The notes under the pieces were generated by a model. The model was not told the origin of the DNA and ran no database searches. It saw only the letters and a program-made list of their open reading frames with translations. DNA of 64,000 bases. Origin: Thermococcus sp. JdFR-02. Lineage in GTDB: Archaea > Methanobacteriota_B > Thermococci > Thermococcales > Thermococcaceae. Positions 17,302 to 25,809 of this stretch are shown here, piece by piece; positions within the stretch are counted from its first letter, which is position 1, and the number at the start of each line of letters is the position of its first letter. Where the stretch lies: NCBI GenBank assembly GCA_002009975.1, contig MTLP01000031.1:62001-126000 (forward strand), written 5' to 3'. A program made the position numbers and the translations under genes.

Positions 17302-19017
17302 TCACTTGTGCGCAAATATTGCCCTAACCTTCTCTTCTTCAACTGCATCAATTCTTACAAAGCCAAACCTCTCGAACTGTACTATCTCATCAACCTTCAC
17401 ATTTGCATCGCTTTCCAAAAGCCCTTCTCTCAGTACTAACTCATCTCCCTCTGGAATTAGCACTTCACATAGCTTACCCTCTGGAACCCAGTGAATCATG
17501 TGCCATCTGTGCTCTCTTGCTTTCTCATACTCAATGCTATCAAACTCTGCCGTAACTTTCTTTTCACTAACTTCAAGAATCTTGACATTAAAGAGGTCTT
17601 TTAATCTAATGTATTCGCTTTTCTTCAAGAGTTCTAAATCATCCTTTGAAATATAAACTGGCTTCTCTGGAATGAACTTAAGTTCCCTATACCCTCTTTC
17701 TGGATGATCCGGGTGAAGTGGGACTTTTGCCATAAATTCCTCATTAAAACCTTTGATCTCCATTGGAATCGGGTCAGCAACAAAGAAATATCTATTAGCT
17801 ATTGGGTCAATCAGCTTTCTATTTATTGCTGCTAAATTATCCCAGCTTATTGTTGCATCGCTCTTCTTAATGCCAACGCTTATGATAAGCTCTCTAATTG
17901 CCTCTGGAAGAATTCCTCTCCTTCTTAAAGCTCTAATAGTTCCTAACCTTGGATCATCCCAGCCGAGATATTTACCCTCTTGAATTCCCCTTCTCGTCTT
18001 TGATTTACTTAAAATAACGCCTTCAATTGAAAGCCTTCCATGCTGAATTGCCACTGGATATTCCCATCCAAAATATCTGTAGATATAGCGTTGTCTCGTC
18101 TCGTTTTCAGCATGCTCTTGTCCTCTAAAGATGTGGGTAACTCCCAATTCATGATCATCAATTGCTGAGGCAAAGTTGTAAAGGGGCCAAACCCTATATT
18201 TATCCCCAGCTCTTGGATGGTCTGGATTGTCAATTATTCTTAAAGCGGGCCATTCTCTAACAGCAGGATTTGGATGATTTAAGTCAGTTTTAATTCTTAC
18301 AACAGCTTCTCCCTCTTTGTAAGTTCCATCAAGCATTTTTCTCCACTCTTCCAACTGAACTTCTGGAGGTAAATCTCTATGAGGACAGGGTTTTCCTTCA
18401 TCCCTACGTTTTCTAAACTGCTCCGAGCTACAAGTACAAACATAAGCTTTACCCATCTTTAAAAGCTCTTCAGCGTATCTATAATAAATCTCAAGCCTAT
18501 CACTTGCGTGGTGAATTTCATCTGGTTTAAGCCCAAGCCACTCTAAATCCTCAATAATCCACTCATAAAATATCGGTTCTGGTCTCTTTACCTTGGGATC
18601 AGTGTCATCAAACCTCAAAATAAATTTTCCGCCATATCTCTTTGCGTATTCGTAGCTCAAGACTGCGGCTCTTGCATTGCCTAAATGAAAAGCTCCATCT
18701 GGATTCGGTGCAAAACGAGTGATAACTTTTCCTTTCTCAGCCTTTGGTAGTGGAGGTAATTCATGCTTTTTCTCCTCTTTCTTTTCTTTAACCTCAAAGA
18801 ATTCTGGATAAATTTCCCTAAGCTTTGTCTCTTGCTCTTCTTTACTCATGGAATTAACTTTTTCAACAATATCATTAACAAGAGGGACTAACTCTCTTGC
18901 TTTGGGTCTGAGCTCTGGATTCTCACCTAAAATTTTACCAATTACTGCTTTTGGGTTAGCTTTTCCTCCATGTTGAACGGCATTGATGAGAGCGTACTTC
19001 AAAACTACCTTTTCCAT
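17302..19017 (-). CDS. gltX: Glutamate--tRNA ligase (archaeal GluRS, possibly non-discriminating)
   Basis: A 571-residue class I aminoacyl-tRNA synthetase that charges tRNA-Glu. Catalytic motifs are HLGN (HIGH-type) in the NPDGAFHLGNARAAV segment near residue 110 and LSKSKTRRG (KMSKS-type) near residue 345. The 100-residue N-terminal extension and beta-barrel anticodon domain are typical of archaeal/eukaryal GluRS-GlnRS type enzymes. In archaea the same enzyme usually makes Glu-tRNA-Gln for the GatDE amidotransferase. GGTGGTG precedes the start, and a TATA box lies at 19050-19060. Confidence 0.96.
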   Translation of the reverse strand: MEKVVLKYALINAVQHGGKANPKAVIGKILGENPELRPKARELVPLVNDIVEKVNSMSKEEQETKLREIYPEFFEVKEKKEEKKHELPPLPKAEKGKVITRFAPNPDGAFHLGNARAAVLSYEYAKRYGGKFILRFDDTDPKVKRPEPIFYEWIIEDLEWLGLKPDEIHHASDRLEIYYRYAEELLKMGKAYVCTCSSEQFRKRRDEGKPCPHRDLPPEVQLEEWRKMLDGTYKEGEAVVRIKTDLNHPNPAVREWPALRIIDNPDHPRAGDKYRVWPLYNFASAIDDHELGVTHIFRGQEHAENETRQRYIYRYFGWEYPVAIQHGRLSIEGVILSKSKTRRGIQEGKYLGWDDPRLGTIRALRRRGILPEAIRELIISVGIKKSDATISWDNLAAINRKLIDPIANRYFFVADPIPMEIKGFNEEFMAKVPLHPDHPERGYRELKFIPEKPVYISKDDLELLKKSEYIRLKDLFNVKILEVSEKKVTAEFDSIEYEKAREHRWHMIHWVPEGKLCEVLIPEGDELVLREGLLESDANVKVDEIVQFERFGFVRIDAVEEEKVRAIFAHK

Positions 19018-19049
19018 TCACACCACCTAAGTAAGGAAAAAGAGATGAT

Positions 19050-19060
19050 GGTTATAAAAG
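19050..19060 (-). promoter_or_regulatory. gltX TATA box
   Basis: CTTTTATAACC on the minus strand, about 38 bases upstream of the gltX start, leaving room for the GGTGGTG ribosome binding site in a short leader. Confidence 0.5.
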
Positions 19061-19098
19061 TTATGTGGGGGAAGAAAACAGAAAAGGATAAAAGGGCG

Positions 19099-20478
19099 TT
19101 ATTCTGCAAAAGTCAAAATTCTTAAGTCAATTGGTCTTCTAACAACGTTGGCTTTCCTTGCTCCAATTAAGTATTTAACACCCTTTTCACTGACTATATC
19201 AATCAATCTTTGGGTTATTATTCCATTGAAAATTATTGCATGAACACCTTCCTTCTCATTTAATGTGTTTAGTAAATCTCTAACTGGGATTTCAGCCACA
19301 ATGTTCTTGTTTTCATCTAAAAGTATTGCTGTTGAGTCATTTTTTACCTTTTCAACGAATTCACTGAACTTTTCAAGTTCAGATACTTTTGGAACCTGTA
19401 TTGGCTTAACAAACTTCTCTTCCCTTTCTTTTGCTTCTTGCTTTGCAGTTGTAACAGAGGGCTGAGGTTTAGGCTTCTCTTCTTTAGAGGTTTCTTCAAT
19501 TTTCTCTACTTTCTCTTTTTCCTTCACTATCTCATAGAAATTCTTTCCTCTGTAAAATAGCTCATTAATAACCTGCTCAGCTGGAACTTTACTCCTTAAG
19601 GATTTGATAATCTCTTTCTTTGTTAATTCCTCAACTTCTTTTCCCTCTGGTGCCCTTGCAACATAGTCAACATCAGCAACTTGCAAAAGCTCCTTGAGTA
19701 TTAACTCCCCTCCTCTGTCACCATCTGTAAATGCTGTTACGATTCTTTCCTTACTTAATTTAATGATTGTCTCTGGTACTGAAGTTCCTTCAACAGCTAT
19801 GGCATTTTTAATACCATGCTTTAGTAGATTTAAAACATCAGCTCTGCCCTCTACTACGATAATTGAGTCTGAAAATGGAACGTGTGGACCAGCTGGTAAT
19901 TTCTCTGGACCATATTCAATCAACTCCTTAGCCCTAACAGCTTTTTTAACTTCCTCTGTAAGCTCTTGGCTTTCTGGAATTTCCTCCTCCATTAAGGTCT
20001 CCAATATTTCTTTTGCCCTTTCAACTATGTATCTCCTCTTTGTTGCCCTAACGTCTTCAATCTTCATTACCTTTATTCTTGCTTCACAAGGTCCTACCCT
20101 GTCAATAGTTTCCAACGCTGCTGCCAAAATTGCAGTTTCTACCCTATCCAAACTAGAAGGAACGGTGATTGTCCCATATGTTTTTCCAGCTCTTGTATGA
20201 ACATCAACCTTAATTCTTCCAATTCTCCCAGTTTTTTGGAGTTCTCTTAAATCTAAATCATCACCAAGCAAACCTTCAGTTTGTCCAAAAATAGCACCTA
20301 CAACGTCTGGTCTTTCAACAACACCATTAGCCTCAAATTCAGCATAGATGACGTATTTTGTTGTTCCAAAATCGTCCCTTACCGCCATATCTTCACCACC
20401 TTCTCCTTTCTTTCTCTCGTATTCACGTCTTTGTTTTTCGGTCAAAATATGATGCAATATTGTCTTCTTCCTTTTCAA
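19099..20478 (-). CDS. dnaG: Archaeal DnaG (Toprim primase-like, exosome-associated)
   Basis: About 459 residues. The central Toprim domain holds VVEGRADVL (catalytic Glu) and TAFTDGDRGGE (the DxD metal site), near residues 210-265. Flanking regions match archaeal DnaG, which is reported as an RNA-exosome subunit as well as a primase-like protein. A Lys/Glu-rich linker around residues 315-370 separates a C-terminal domain. The start is uncertain. A TTG at 20478 has an excellent AGGAGGGA site and gives a basic N-terminus MKRKKTILHH; the ATG at 20388 also has GGTGGTGA. I favour TTG because a similar extension is familiar from Pyrococcus DnaG. Confidence 0.9.
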   Translation of the reverse strand: MKRKKTILHHILTEKQRREYERKKGEGGEDMAVRDDFGTTKYVIYAEFEANGVVERPDVVGAIFGQTEGLLGDDLDLRELQKTGRIGRIKVDVHTRAGKTYGTITVPSSLDRVETAILAAALETIDRVGPCEARIKVMKIEDVRATKRRYIVERAKEILETLMEEEIPESQELTEEVKKAVRAKELIEYGPEKLPAGPHVPFSDSIIVVEGRADVLNLLKHGIKNAIAVEGTSVPETIIKLSKERIVTAFTDGDRGGELILKELLQVADVDYVARAPEGKEVEELTKKEIIKSLRSKVPAEQVINELFYRGKNFYEIVKEKEKVEKIEETSKEEKPKPQPSVTTAKQEAKEREEKFVKPIQVPKVSELEKFSEFVEKVKNDSTAILLDENKNIVAEIPVRDLLNTLNEKEGVHAIIFNGIITQRLIDIVSEKGVKYLIGARKANVVRRPIDLRILTFAE

Positions 20479-20489
20479 GCAAATCCCTC

Positions 20490-20882
20490 CTAAAGGGGGT
20501 CAGAAACGGAGCGTTTTACCCTTAAATATAAACCATAGATGTCCTCAATGCCTTTAATGTCCTTTTTTGCAATTCTTTTGAGCTCTTTCCTAGTTCCTGT
20601 ATCTACTCGGCACTTATACCCAACTAAATATTGAGCCAACCTCTTTGCAAGTTCTTCTCCTTTTTCATCTAAATCCGTGAGTATCATGATTTCATGATAC
20701 TGTGATGCAATTAAGGCAATTTCAGAGAGCGGTAAACGGGAGCTTACCCGAATTATCTCCGCTCTGACCCCCAATTTTCTTAGCGCCACCTCGTCTCGCA
20801 TACCTTCAACTAAGATTACACCTTCAAACTCTCGCAATTTTTCTATCAGCAGTTCGAATCTTTTATAGTTTTCGGCATACAT
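20490..20882 (-). CDS. Stand-alone Toprim-domain protein (UPF0292-like)
   Basis: About 130 residues built almost entirely of a Toprim fold: VILVEGMRDEVALRKLG carries the Glu and MILTDLDEKGEELA the DxD pair. Such small Toprim proteins in archaea are assumed to be nucleases or nucleotidyl-transfer factors, but no function is proven here. The ATG at 20882 is chosen because the longer TTG start at 20912 would lie next to the TATA box at 20913-20926. That makes the mRNA nearly leaderless. It sits 11 bases upstream of dnaG and probably forms an operon with it. Confidence 0.82.
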   Translation of the reverse strand: MYAENYKRFELLIEKLREFEGVILVEGMRDEVALRKLGVRAEIIRVSSRLPLSEIALIASQYHEIMILTDLDEKGEELAKRLAQYLVGYKCRVDTGTRKELKRIAKKDIKGIEDIYGLYLRVKRSVSDPL

Positions 20883-20912
20883 TTTGCCGTCATGATGGTG
20901 AAAAGTTAACAA

Positions 20913-20926
20913 GGTTATAAATTTTT
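20913..20926 (-). promoter_or_regulatory. TATA box of the Toprim-dnaG unit
   Basis: AAAAATTTATAACC on the minus strand, 31 bases before the ATG at 20882. It predicts a transcription start around 20890-20895 and hence a very short leader without a ribosome binding site. Confidence 0.5.
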
Positions 20927-21052
20927 GGGAATCAGAATGGACATTAAGATGACAATCGAATTACTAACTTTATCCTAACCTTAAAACTGAAGTATGTGAG
21001 ATGGCTCTTCTTAAGCTTAAACACCTCCCCTTAGTTAACTTTGATATCTCAT

Positions 21053-22318
21053 TCAACAAACCTCCCTAATCTTCCCAACATAACTCATTGGTTCTTCATA
21101 GAATTCTTCAATCAACTTCTGAAGCTTTTTTGAAAGTCTGATCTGCTCGCCCCAAGAACCTTCTATTTTCCCTTCCCTTGCCATGTCTCCTAAAAATTTG
21201 CTCATCTCTTTGCTTAATGATGAAGGCTTGCACCTAGCAAAGGGCGTTCCTGGCAGAGGCATGAAGTAATGAGCCCTAACTTTTCCTCCCTTTCTCATGA
21301 TCCACTTCATGAGCTCAATGCTTTTTCTTTGCTTCTCTTCATCCTCATTTGGCAATCCAACTATAAAATCAACAACCGGCTCAATTCCATACTCAATCAT
21401 ATACTCAACAGCTTCCATAATGTGTGTAATGCTGTGCCCTCTATGCATAAAACGAAGCATTTCATCATCTCCACTTTGAGCTCCGATAGCCAGTCTTCTG
21501 TTGTCGGCATATTTAATTAAAAGCTCCAAAGTTTCTGGTTTAACAAATTCTGGTCTTACTTCACTTGGAAAAGTTCCATAGTAAAGCCTTCTCCCTTCTT
21601 TTCTAAGCGGTTGCAGTGCTTTCAACAATGCTTCAAGCTTTCTAATTTTCAAAGTTCCTCCAGGAGAACCGTAAGCAAAGGCATTTGGAGTTATATAGCG
21701 CATATCTTTCATTCTTTTTGAGTACTTCACTATCTGATCTATGGGTCTATGCCTCATAAGAAAGCCTTTCATATAAGGGGTTTGACAGTAACGGCAAGCA
21801 AAAGGACATCCTCTACTGATTTCAATTGGGGCAATAAGCTTGGATGTTTCTGCATATGGGGGAAACCTGGCAAAATCTTCAACCTTTGCAAAACCTGTAA
21901 AAGCAAATTGACCATTCAAATAGAAAGCTAATCCCTTGATATCTAAAAGTTCCTTTGTTATTTTAAATTTCCTTGATTTAAGAGCATTTAGAAGATAAAA
22001 GAGGGTTTCCTCTCCCTCACCAATCACAGCTATATCAAAAGTCCTTAAAGTGTGCTTTGGCATTGCTGTTGCATGATAGCCTCCAGCTATGAATAAGGCA
22101 TTGATTTTTTCTCTCAACAATTTAACCTCTTCTTCAACTTTCCATACCTCTTGAGTCATGAAAGAATAGAGAACAGCTTTTGGCTTAGCCCTTATTATAT
22201 CCTCAAGCTTTTTTGTTATCAAAATCTCATCGATATCAAAACCCTGAGCTTCTAAAGCTCCTAAAAGATGAACAAAGGTATTGTGGTTTCTATTGGTCAT
22301 TCTTATAGCTATCTGCAT
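21053..22318 (-). CDS. B12-binding/radical SAM protein (MJ_1487-like family)
   Basis: A 421-residue enzyme. Residues 1-130 form a cobalamin-binding-like Rossmann domain with LFIAGGYHATAMP and IAVIGEGEET. The radical SAM domain starts near residue 160 with ISRGCPFACRYCQTPY, whose three Cys (CxxxCxxC) bind the [4Fe-4S] cluster. The reaction is unknown; relatives are annotated only as a family conserved in Euryarchaeota. No ribosome binding site precedes the ATG, while a TATA box lies about 25 bases upstream (22339-22350), so the mRNA is probably leaderless. Confidence 0.85.
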   Translation of the reverse strand: MQIAIRMTNRNHNTFVHLLGALEAQGFDIDEILITKKLEDIIRAKPKAVLYSFMTQEVWKVEEEVKLLREKINALFIAGGYHATAMPKHTLRTFDIAVIGEGEETLFYLLNALKSRKFKITKELLDIKGLAFYLNGQFAFTGFAKVEDFARFPPYAETSKLIAPIEISRGCPFACRYCQTPYMKGFLMRHRPIDQIVKYSKRMKDMRYITPNAFAYGSPGGTLKIRKLEALLKALQPLRKEGRRLYYGTFPSEVRPEFVKPETLELLIKYADNRRLAIGAQSGDDEMLRFMHRGHSITHIMEAVEYMIEYGIEPVVDFIVGLPNEDEEKQRKSIELMKWIMRKGGKVRAHYFMPLPGTPFARCKPSSLSKEMSKFLGDMAREGKIEGSWGEQIRLSKKLQKLIEEFYEEPMSYVGKIREVC

Positions 22319-22338
22319 GTGAACAACTTAAGAAGAGG

Positions 22339-22350
22339 GGTTTTAAAGAT
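22339..22350 (-). promoter_or_regulatory. TATA box of a probably leaderless radical SAM gene
   Basis: ATCTTTAAAACC on the minus strand ends 21 bases from the ATG at 22318, the spacing expected when transcription starts at or next to the start codon. Confidence 0.5.
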
Positions 22351-22363
22351 TTAGGTTGCAAAA

Positions 22364-22375
22364 TTAAATAAAAAT
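22364..22375 (-). terminator. T-rich terminator after the histone gene
   Basis: CTATTTTTATTT-like run on the minus strand immediately past the stop, typical of archaeal intrinsic termination. Confidence 0.4.
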
Positions 22376-22385
22376 AGAACGGAAA

Positions 22386-22589
22386 TCAAGCCTTAATAGC
22401 GAGCTTAATGTCCTCGGCTTTGACTGTCTTTCTTCCAGCGTGTCTTGCATACTCAACAGACTTCTTAGCGAGCTCGACAGCGTAGTCCTCGAGGTATTCA
22501 GCCAATATTTTGGCTGCCTCCTCACTAACTCTCTCAGCACCAGCCTTCCTAATCAACCTGTCAATTGGGGCAATTGGCAACTCGGCCAT
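22386..22589 (-). CDS. Archaeal histone
   Basis: A 67-residue single histone fold ([20 protein letters not shown] onward) that dimerises and wraps DNA. The [10 protein letters not shown] loop and the [17 protein letters not shown] end are hallmarks of HMf/Hpy-type histones, with the conserved Arg/Thr residues that contact DNA. A strong TATA box lies at 22638-22649. It is monocistronic, with T-rich sequence following the stop. Confidence 0.97.
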   Translation of the reverse strand: MAELPIAPIDRLIRKAGAERVSEEAAKILAEYLEDYAVELAKKSVEYARHAGRKTVKAEDIKLAIKA

Positions 22590-22637
22590 TTATAACACCT
22601 CCACAAAGAGTTTTTCAATACTCTTTTTTGATTTGGA

Positions 22638-22649
22638 GATATATAAAGG
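22638..22649 (-). promoter_or_regulatory. Histone gene TATA box
   Basis: CCTTTATATATC on the minus strand with a purine-rich BRE (CCGAAA) just upstream, about 50 bases from the start codon. A strong archaeal promoter, as expected for an abundant protein. Confidence 0.65.
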
Positions 22650-22834
22650 TTTCGGTAAAAAGAGCGTTTTTACACCTTTTATAAGCCTATACTCTTATAG
22701 ACATAACTAAGCAAGCTATTGAAAATTTTTTGAAAGTATGTCAAAAATATAACCCCCATATTTAGGTGATCAACGAAATAGAAGGCACCACCCAGATATG
22801 GACTTGTATTTGTAAATAGACACATGCTAGAGAT

Positions 22835-22850
22835 TTAGACAATTGTCTAA
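22835..22850. promoter_or_regulatory. 16-bp perfect palindrome
   Basis: TTAGACAA followed directly by TTGTCTAA, a perfect 16-base palindrome in an otherwise empty intergenic region. It has the form of a dimeric regulator site, but no adjacent promoter is evident. Confidence 0.35.
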
Positions 22851-22975
22851 TAGTACAGACAATAAGGTATCTACGAATCACAATAAAAATGAGAAAACTC
22901 CTCAAAATATAGCCTAAAATCGTATTATCAAATTCAAACAATACAAGTGCTTTTAAAGCTTAAACTTAAAGTATT

Positions 22976-23052
22976 TGGCGGGCCCGGCGGGATTTGAACC
23001 CGCGACTGCCGGCTCCGAAGGCCGGTGCCCTATCCTCCTAGGCCACGGGCCC
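22976..23052 (-). tRNA. tRNA-Arg (anticodon TCG)
   Basis: The minus strand gives a complete cloverleaf. The acceptor GGGCCCG pairs with CGGGCCC, and the discriminator G is followed by an encoded CCA. The anticodon stem CCGGC/GCCGG encloses loop CTTCGGA with anticodon TCG, reading CGA arginine codons. The T arm is CGCGG-GTTCAAAT-CCCGC. The length is 77 bases with CCA. No intron is visible. Very G+C-rich stems stand out from the A/T-rich surroundings, as usual for hyperthermophile RNA genes. Confidence 0.96.
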
Positions 23053-23101
23053 GCAAAAGAGTTATAACCTTAAGCTTTACATAAACCTTGCGGTGGTAAA
23101 A

Positions 23102-23575
23102 ATGATTTTGCCAGATCATAAAATAGTGAAAGAAATTTTAATTGAGCCTTTTAATGAAAAGTCTTTACAACCAGCAGGTTACGATTTAAGGGTTGGAAAT
23201 GAAGCTATGATAAATGGAAAGTTTATCAACGTTAAAGAAGAGGGAAAAATAGTTATTCCCCCAAAAACCTATGCATTAGTTCTAACTTTGGAAAGAATTA
23301 AGTTACCAGACGATGTTCTTGGAGAAATGAGACTAAGAAGTTCGCTTTGCAGGGAAGGTCTTTTAGGTTCCTTTGCATGGGTAGATCCTGGATGGGATGG
23401 AAACTTAACCTTAGGCATCTTTAATAGCTCAAACGAGGAGATAATCCTTGAATATGGAGAAAGATTCGTTCAAATGGTTTTTCATCGCTTAGAAGAAGCA
23501 GCATCAAAGCCTTATAGGGGGAACTATCAAGGAAGTCAGCATTTAGCTTTGTCAAAGAGAAGAAAGAAGAACTAA
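23102..23575 (+). CDS. dcd: dCTP deaminase
   Basis: About 157 residues of the dCTP deaminase/dUTPase superfamily, which makes dUTP (or dUMP in bifunctional forms) for thymidylate synthesis. Visible family blocks are SLQPAGYDLRVG near residue 20, MRLRSSLCREGLLGSFAWVD near residue 77 and a GERFVQMVFHRLE block followed by PYRGNYQGSQ at the end. Whether it also has dUTPase activity cannot be decided. The start at 23102 follows GGTGG; the in-frame GTG at 23093 is too close to the site. The 3' end overlaps the convergent gene by 4 bases. Confidence 0.93.
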   Translation: MILPDHKIVKEILIEPFNEKSLQPAGYDLRVGNEAMINGKFINVKEEGKIVIPPKTYALVLTLERIKLPDDVLGEMRLRSSLCREGLLGSFAWVDPGWDGNLTLGIFNSSNEEIILEYGERFVQMVFHRLEEAASKPYRGNYQGSQHLALSKRRKKN

Positions 23576-24321
23576 CTTTTTCTTCTTTGTTCTTTATAGA
23601 CCAAAGCATAGACAACTGTAAACGCTGGTATCACAATTAAGTAGTTTAGAAGGGAACCAATTATTGGTATCAGTGAACTCACTGCAGAGGATACCAAAAC
23701 GTAAAGTATTCCCAAAATAAGGCTCTTTTTAAGATTAGCCCTGTAAACTTTCAAACTCTCAATTATGGCAAGCTTATGATCTAAGACAATTACTGGTAAA
23801 AATAAGAATAACGGTATTACTAAAAAGCTCAAGATAAAAACGTAGCCAAAAACTAAGAAAGGAGATTTAACGAGCATTATAGGTAAAAATGCAAGCACAA
23901 AAACAAGCAGCATTGCTATAAAGTTTCCAAATAAGAAAGGTGCTCTTGAAACCCCCACTTTAAAAGAATTCATATAATCTCGCTCCTTAATTGCAAAATA
24001 AGCAACTGATAATGATCCAATAAGGTAAGAGAAGACCGTGATAACTATTACAATGACAGTAACAAAAATAAAACTCTTTGATGCAAAAAATTCAATGGCT
24101 TCTGGATTAGTTGCAAATGAAAATATTCCATAAATAAAGAGTCTTTTGAATATATAAATGAGGTAAATCAAGTTAACGATAGCTGCTGGAAAGAACGGCA
24201 AAAGTATCTTTGGATGAGAGAGTATTAGATCAAAGCTATCAGAGAGATACTTGTCTATGCTTTTTTCATTTTTAACTTCTGGATGCTCTATCTTAACCTC
24301 AATTTCCCATTCCTTTTCCAT
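23572..24321 (-). CDS. Multispanning membrane protein of unknown function
   Basis: About 249 residues. A charged N-terminus of roughly 35 residues is followed by five or six hydrophobic helices. A polar stretch DHKLAIIESLKVYRANLKK lies between the last helices, similar to the DUF7847/glycerophosphodiesterase membrane-domain type. No catalytic motif is recognised. GGGAGAT precedes the ATG at 24321. It lies downstream of P1 on the same strand but 75 bases away. Confidence 0.75.
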   Translation of the reverse strand: MEKEWEIEVKIEHPEVKNEKSIDKYLSDSFDLILSHPKILLPFFPAAIVNLIYLIYIFKRLFIYGIFSFATNPEAIEFFASKSFIFVTVIVIVITVFSYLIGSLSVAYFAIKERDYMNSFKVGVSRAPFLFGNFIAMLLVFVLAFLPIMLVKSPFLVFGYVFILSFLVIPLFLFLPVIVLDHKLAIIESLKVYRANLKKSLILGILYVLVSSAVSSLIPIIGSLLNYLIVIPAFTVVYALVYKEQRRKS

Positions 24322-24396
24322 AGTATCTCCCAAAAGAGCTTAGTGTTTAGATGTTTAAACTTTTTTGTAAACAATAAATAAATGGGAGAAAAGGTT

Positions 24397-24711
24397 TCAG
24401 CCGAAGAGAGCTCCAAGTCCAGCAAGGGCCTCCTCTTCGCTAGCCTCTTCCTCTTCTTCCTCTTCCTCAACTTTCTCCTCTTCTGCTGGAGCCTCAGCGG
24501 CAGCTGGAGCAGCTGGAGCAGCGACTGCAACTGGCATTGCAGCTTTTTCAATTACCTCCTCGATGTTAACTCCTTCTAATGCAGCAACTAAAGCCTTTAC
24601 TCTTGCATCATCCACATTAACACCTGCAGCTTGTAAAACTGTTTTTATGTTCTCTTCGTTTATCTCCTTACCAGCGGCGTGTAATAGCAAGGCAGCATAT
24701 ACATACTCCAT
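24397..24711 (-). CDS. rpl12: Ribosomal stalk protein P1 (L12)
   Basis: A 104-residue acidic stalk protein. The N-terminal helical dimerisation domain [20 protein letters not shown] is followed by an Ala/Pro hinge and a Glu-rich tail ending [12 protein letters not shown], which recruits elongation and recycling factors. The tail is shared with L10 encoded immediately upstream. It is the last gene of the L11-L1-L10-P1 cluster. GGAGGTG precedes the start. Confidence 0.97.
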   Translation of the reverse strand: MEYVYAALLLHAAGKEINEENIKTVLQAAGVNVDDARVKALVAALEGVNIEEVIEKAAMPVAVAAPAAPAAAEAPAEEEKVEEEEEEEEASEEEALAGLGALFG

Positions 24712-24784
24712 TTCTTTACACCTCCAAATCAGCTTTATTTTTAATTATTAAATCATGGATGCGTGGGAAAGTAAATAAGGGGGA

Positions 24785-25804
24785 TCATCCAAATAAAGCC
24801 CCCAATCCAGCAAGGGCTTCTTCTTCCTCTTTTTCCTCCTCTTCTTCCTCTTCCTCAACTTTCTCCTCTTCTTCAACTACCTGTGGTTGAGTAGCAACAG
24901 CTAATTGAGCTTGTTGGTTTAAAAGTTCTTTGGTCTTTTCATCGAGCAACTCCTCTGGCAATTGTTGAGCTATGAACAATGCAACTCTAAAGGCTTTGCT
25001 CAAGATATCTCCTGCAGTGTCTTTTGTGATGTAGTTTGCTTCAACAGCAACAGACTTTGCATTGAGGAATGCCTTTTGCAATATAGCTTCAATTGTTTGC
25101 TTTGTTGGGTATGCTATATTCACGGATAAGTTAAATGCATACATGTAAGCTTGTTGAAGCATTTGGATGTATTCCTCTGGATCAACTGCCAGTACGTTTG
25201 GTGTATAAATTATCCCATCCTCATAAACTGCTAAGACATCAAGACCCACTTCAAGTGGCTCGAGCCCTAATTTGTTTAGAATATTGGCTAATTGAGGAGT
25301 AATTATCTCACCAGCTTTTAATACGACAGTCTCTTTTTGAATTGTAACCTTACCCTTTTCAATTCTCGCTGGAATTCCCAAGGCTTGCATTTCACCGACA
25401 ACTGGACCTGGTGCTAGTGCAGTTGGACCAGCAGGAACTACCACATCCTTTGGGACTGGAACTCCTGGTTTAGCTGGAGCAGGTGTTTTGTTCTCTTGAA
25501 GGAACCTATAAAGCTTAAATGGATTCATTTCAGTTGCTAATATTGCGGCTCCACCTTGAATGTAATCAATTAGCTTTACCAACTCTGGCTTTCCAAGTTC
25601 TTCCGCCGCTTTCTTTATAGCAAGTTCGATCAAAGTGTTCCTTGAAACTCTGAGGACAGCTTTATCTCTGAGATTTTCTCTCATTTTTGATAATGGATAA
25701 GCTGGAACATTTGCAACATCAACCAATGCAATAACTGGATGTTCTTTGATGATGTTAGCCAAAACTTCAACTTCCTTTTTCTTCCATTCAGCAACATGAG
25801 CCAT
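24785..25804 (-). CDS. rplP0: Ribosomal protein L10 (P0)
   Basis: A 339-residue P0-type stalk base protein. The N-terminal domain ([20 protein letters not shown]) binds 23S rRNA with L11, and the middle domain is the archaeal insertion. The long C-terminal helical spine (about residues 220-300) carries three P1 dimers. It ends in a Glu-rich segment and the same [10 protein letters not shown] tail as P1. It lies 5 bases from the L1 gene in the same operon. Confidence 0.97.
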   Translation of the reverse strand: MAHVAEWKKKEVEVLANIIKEHPVIALVDVANVPAYPLSKMRENLRDKAVLRVSRNTLIELAIKKAAEELGKPELVKLIDYIQGGAAILATEMNPFKLYRFLQENKTPAPAKPGVPVPKDVVVPAGPTALAPGPVVGEMQALGIPARIEKGKVTIQKETVVLKAGEIITPQLANILNKLGLEPLEVGLDVLAVYEDGIIYTPNVLAVDPEEYIQMLQQAYMYAFNLSVNIAYPTKQTIEAILQKAFLNAKSVAVEANYITKDTAGDILSKAFRVALFIAQQLPEELLDEKTKELLNQQAQLAVATQPQVVEEEEKVEEEEEEEEKEEEEALAGLGALFG

Positions 25805-25809
25805 TTACC

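Larger units (their letters stand above)
22590..22975. other. Gene-free region upstream of the histone and downstream of tRNA-Arg
   Basis: About 390 A/T-rich bases. Apart from the histone promoter and the palindrome at 22835-22850, no coding frame or structured RNA was found. Confidence 0.6.

Noticed and set aside
19694-20200. 168-codon open frame on the plus strand opposite dnaG
   Set aside because: It mirrors the codon structure of dnaG, has no ribosome site and no recognisable protein motif; dnaG on the other strand is certain.
20940-21030. Possible C/D box small RNA (AAGATGA-like box, CTGA further on)
   Set aside because: The box C match is imperfect, the spacing to CTGA is far too long for a guide, and no second D box is found.
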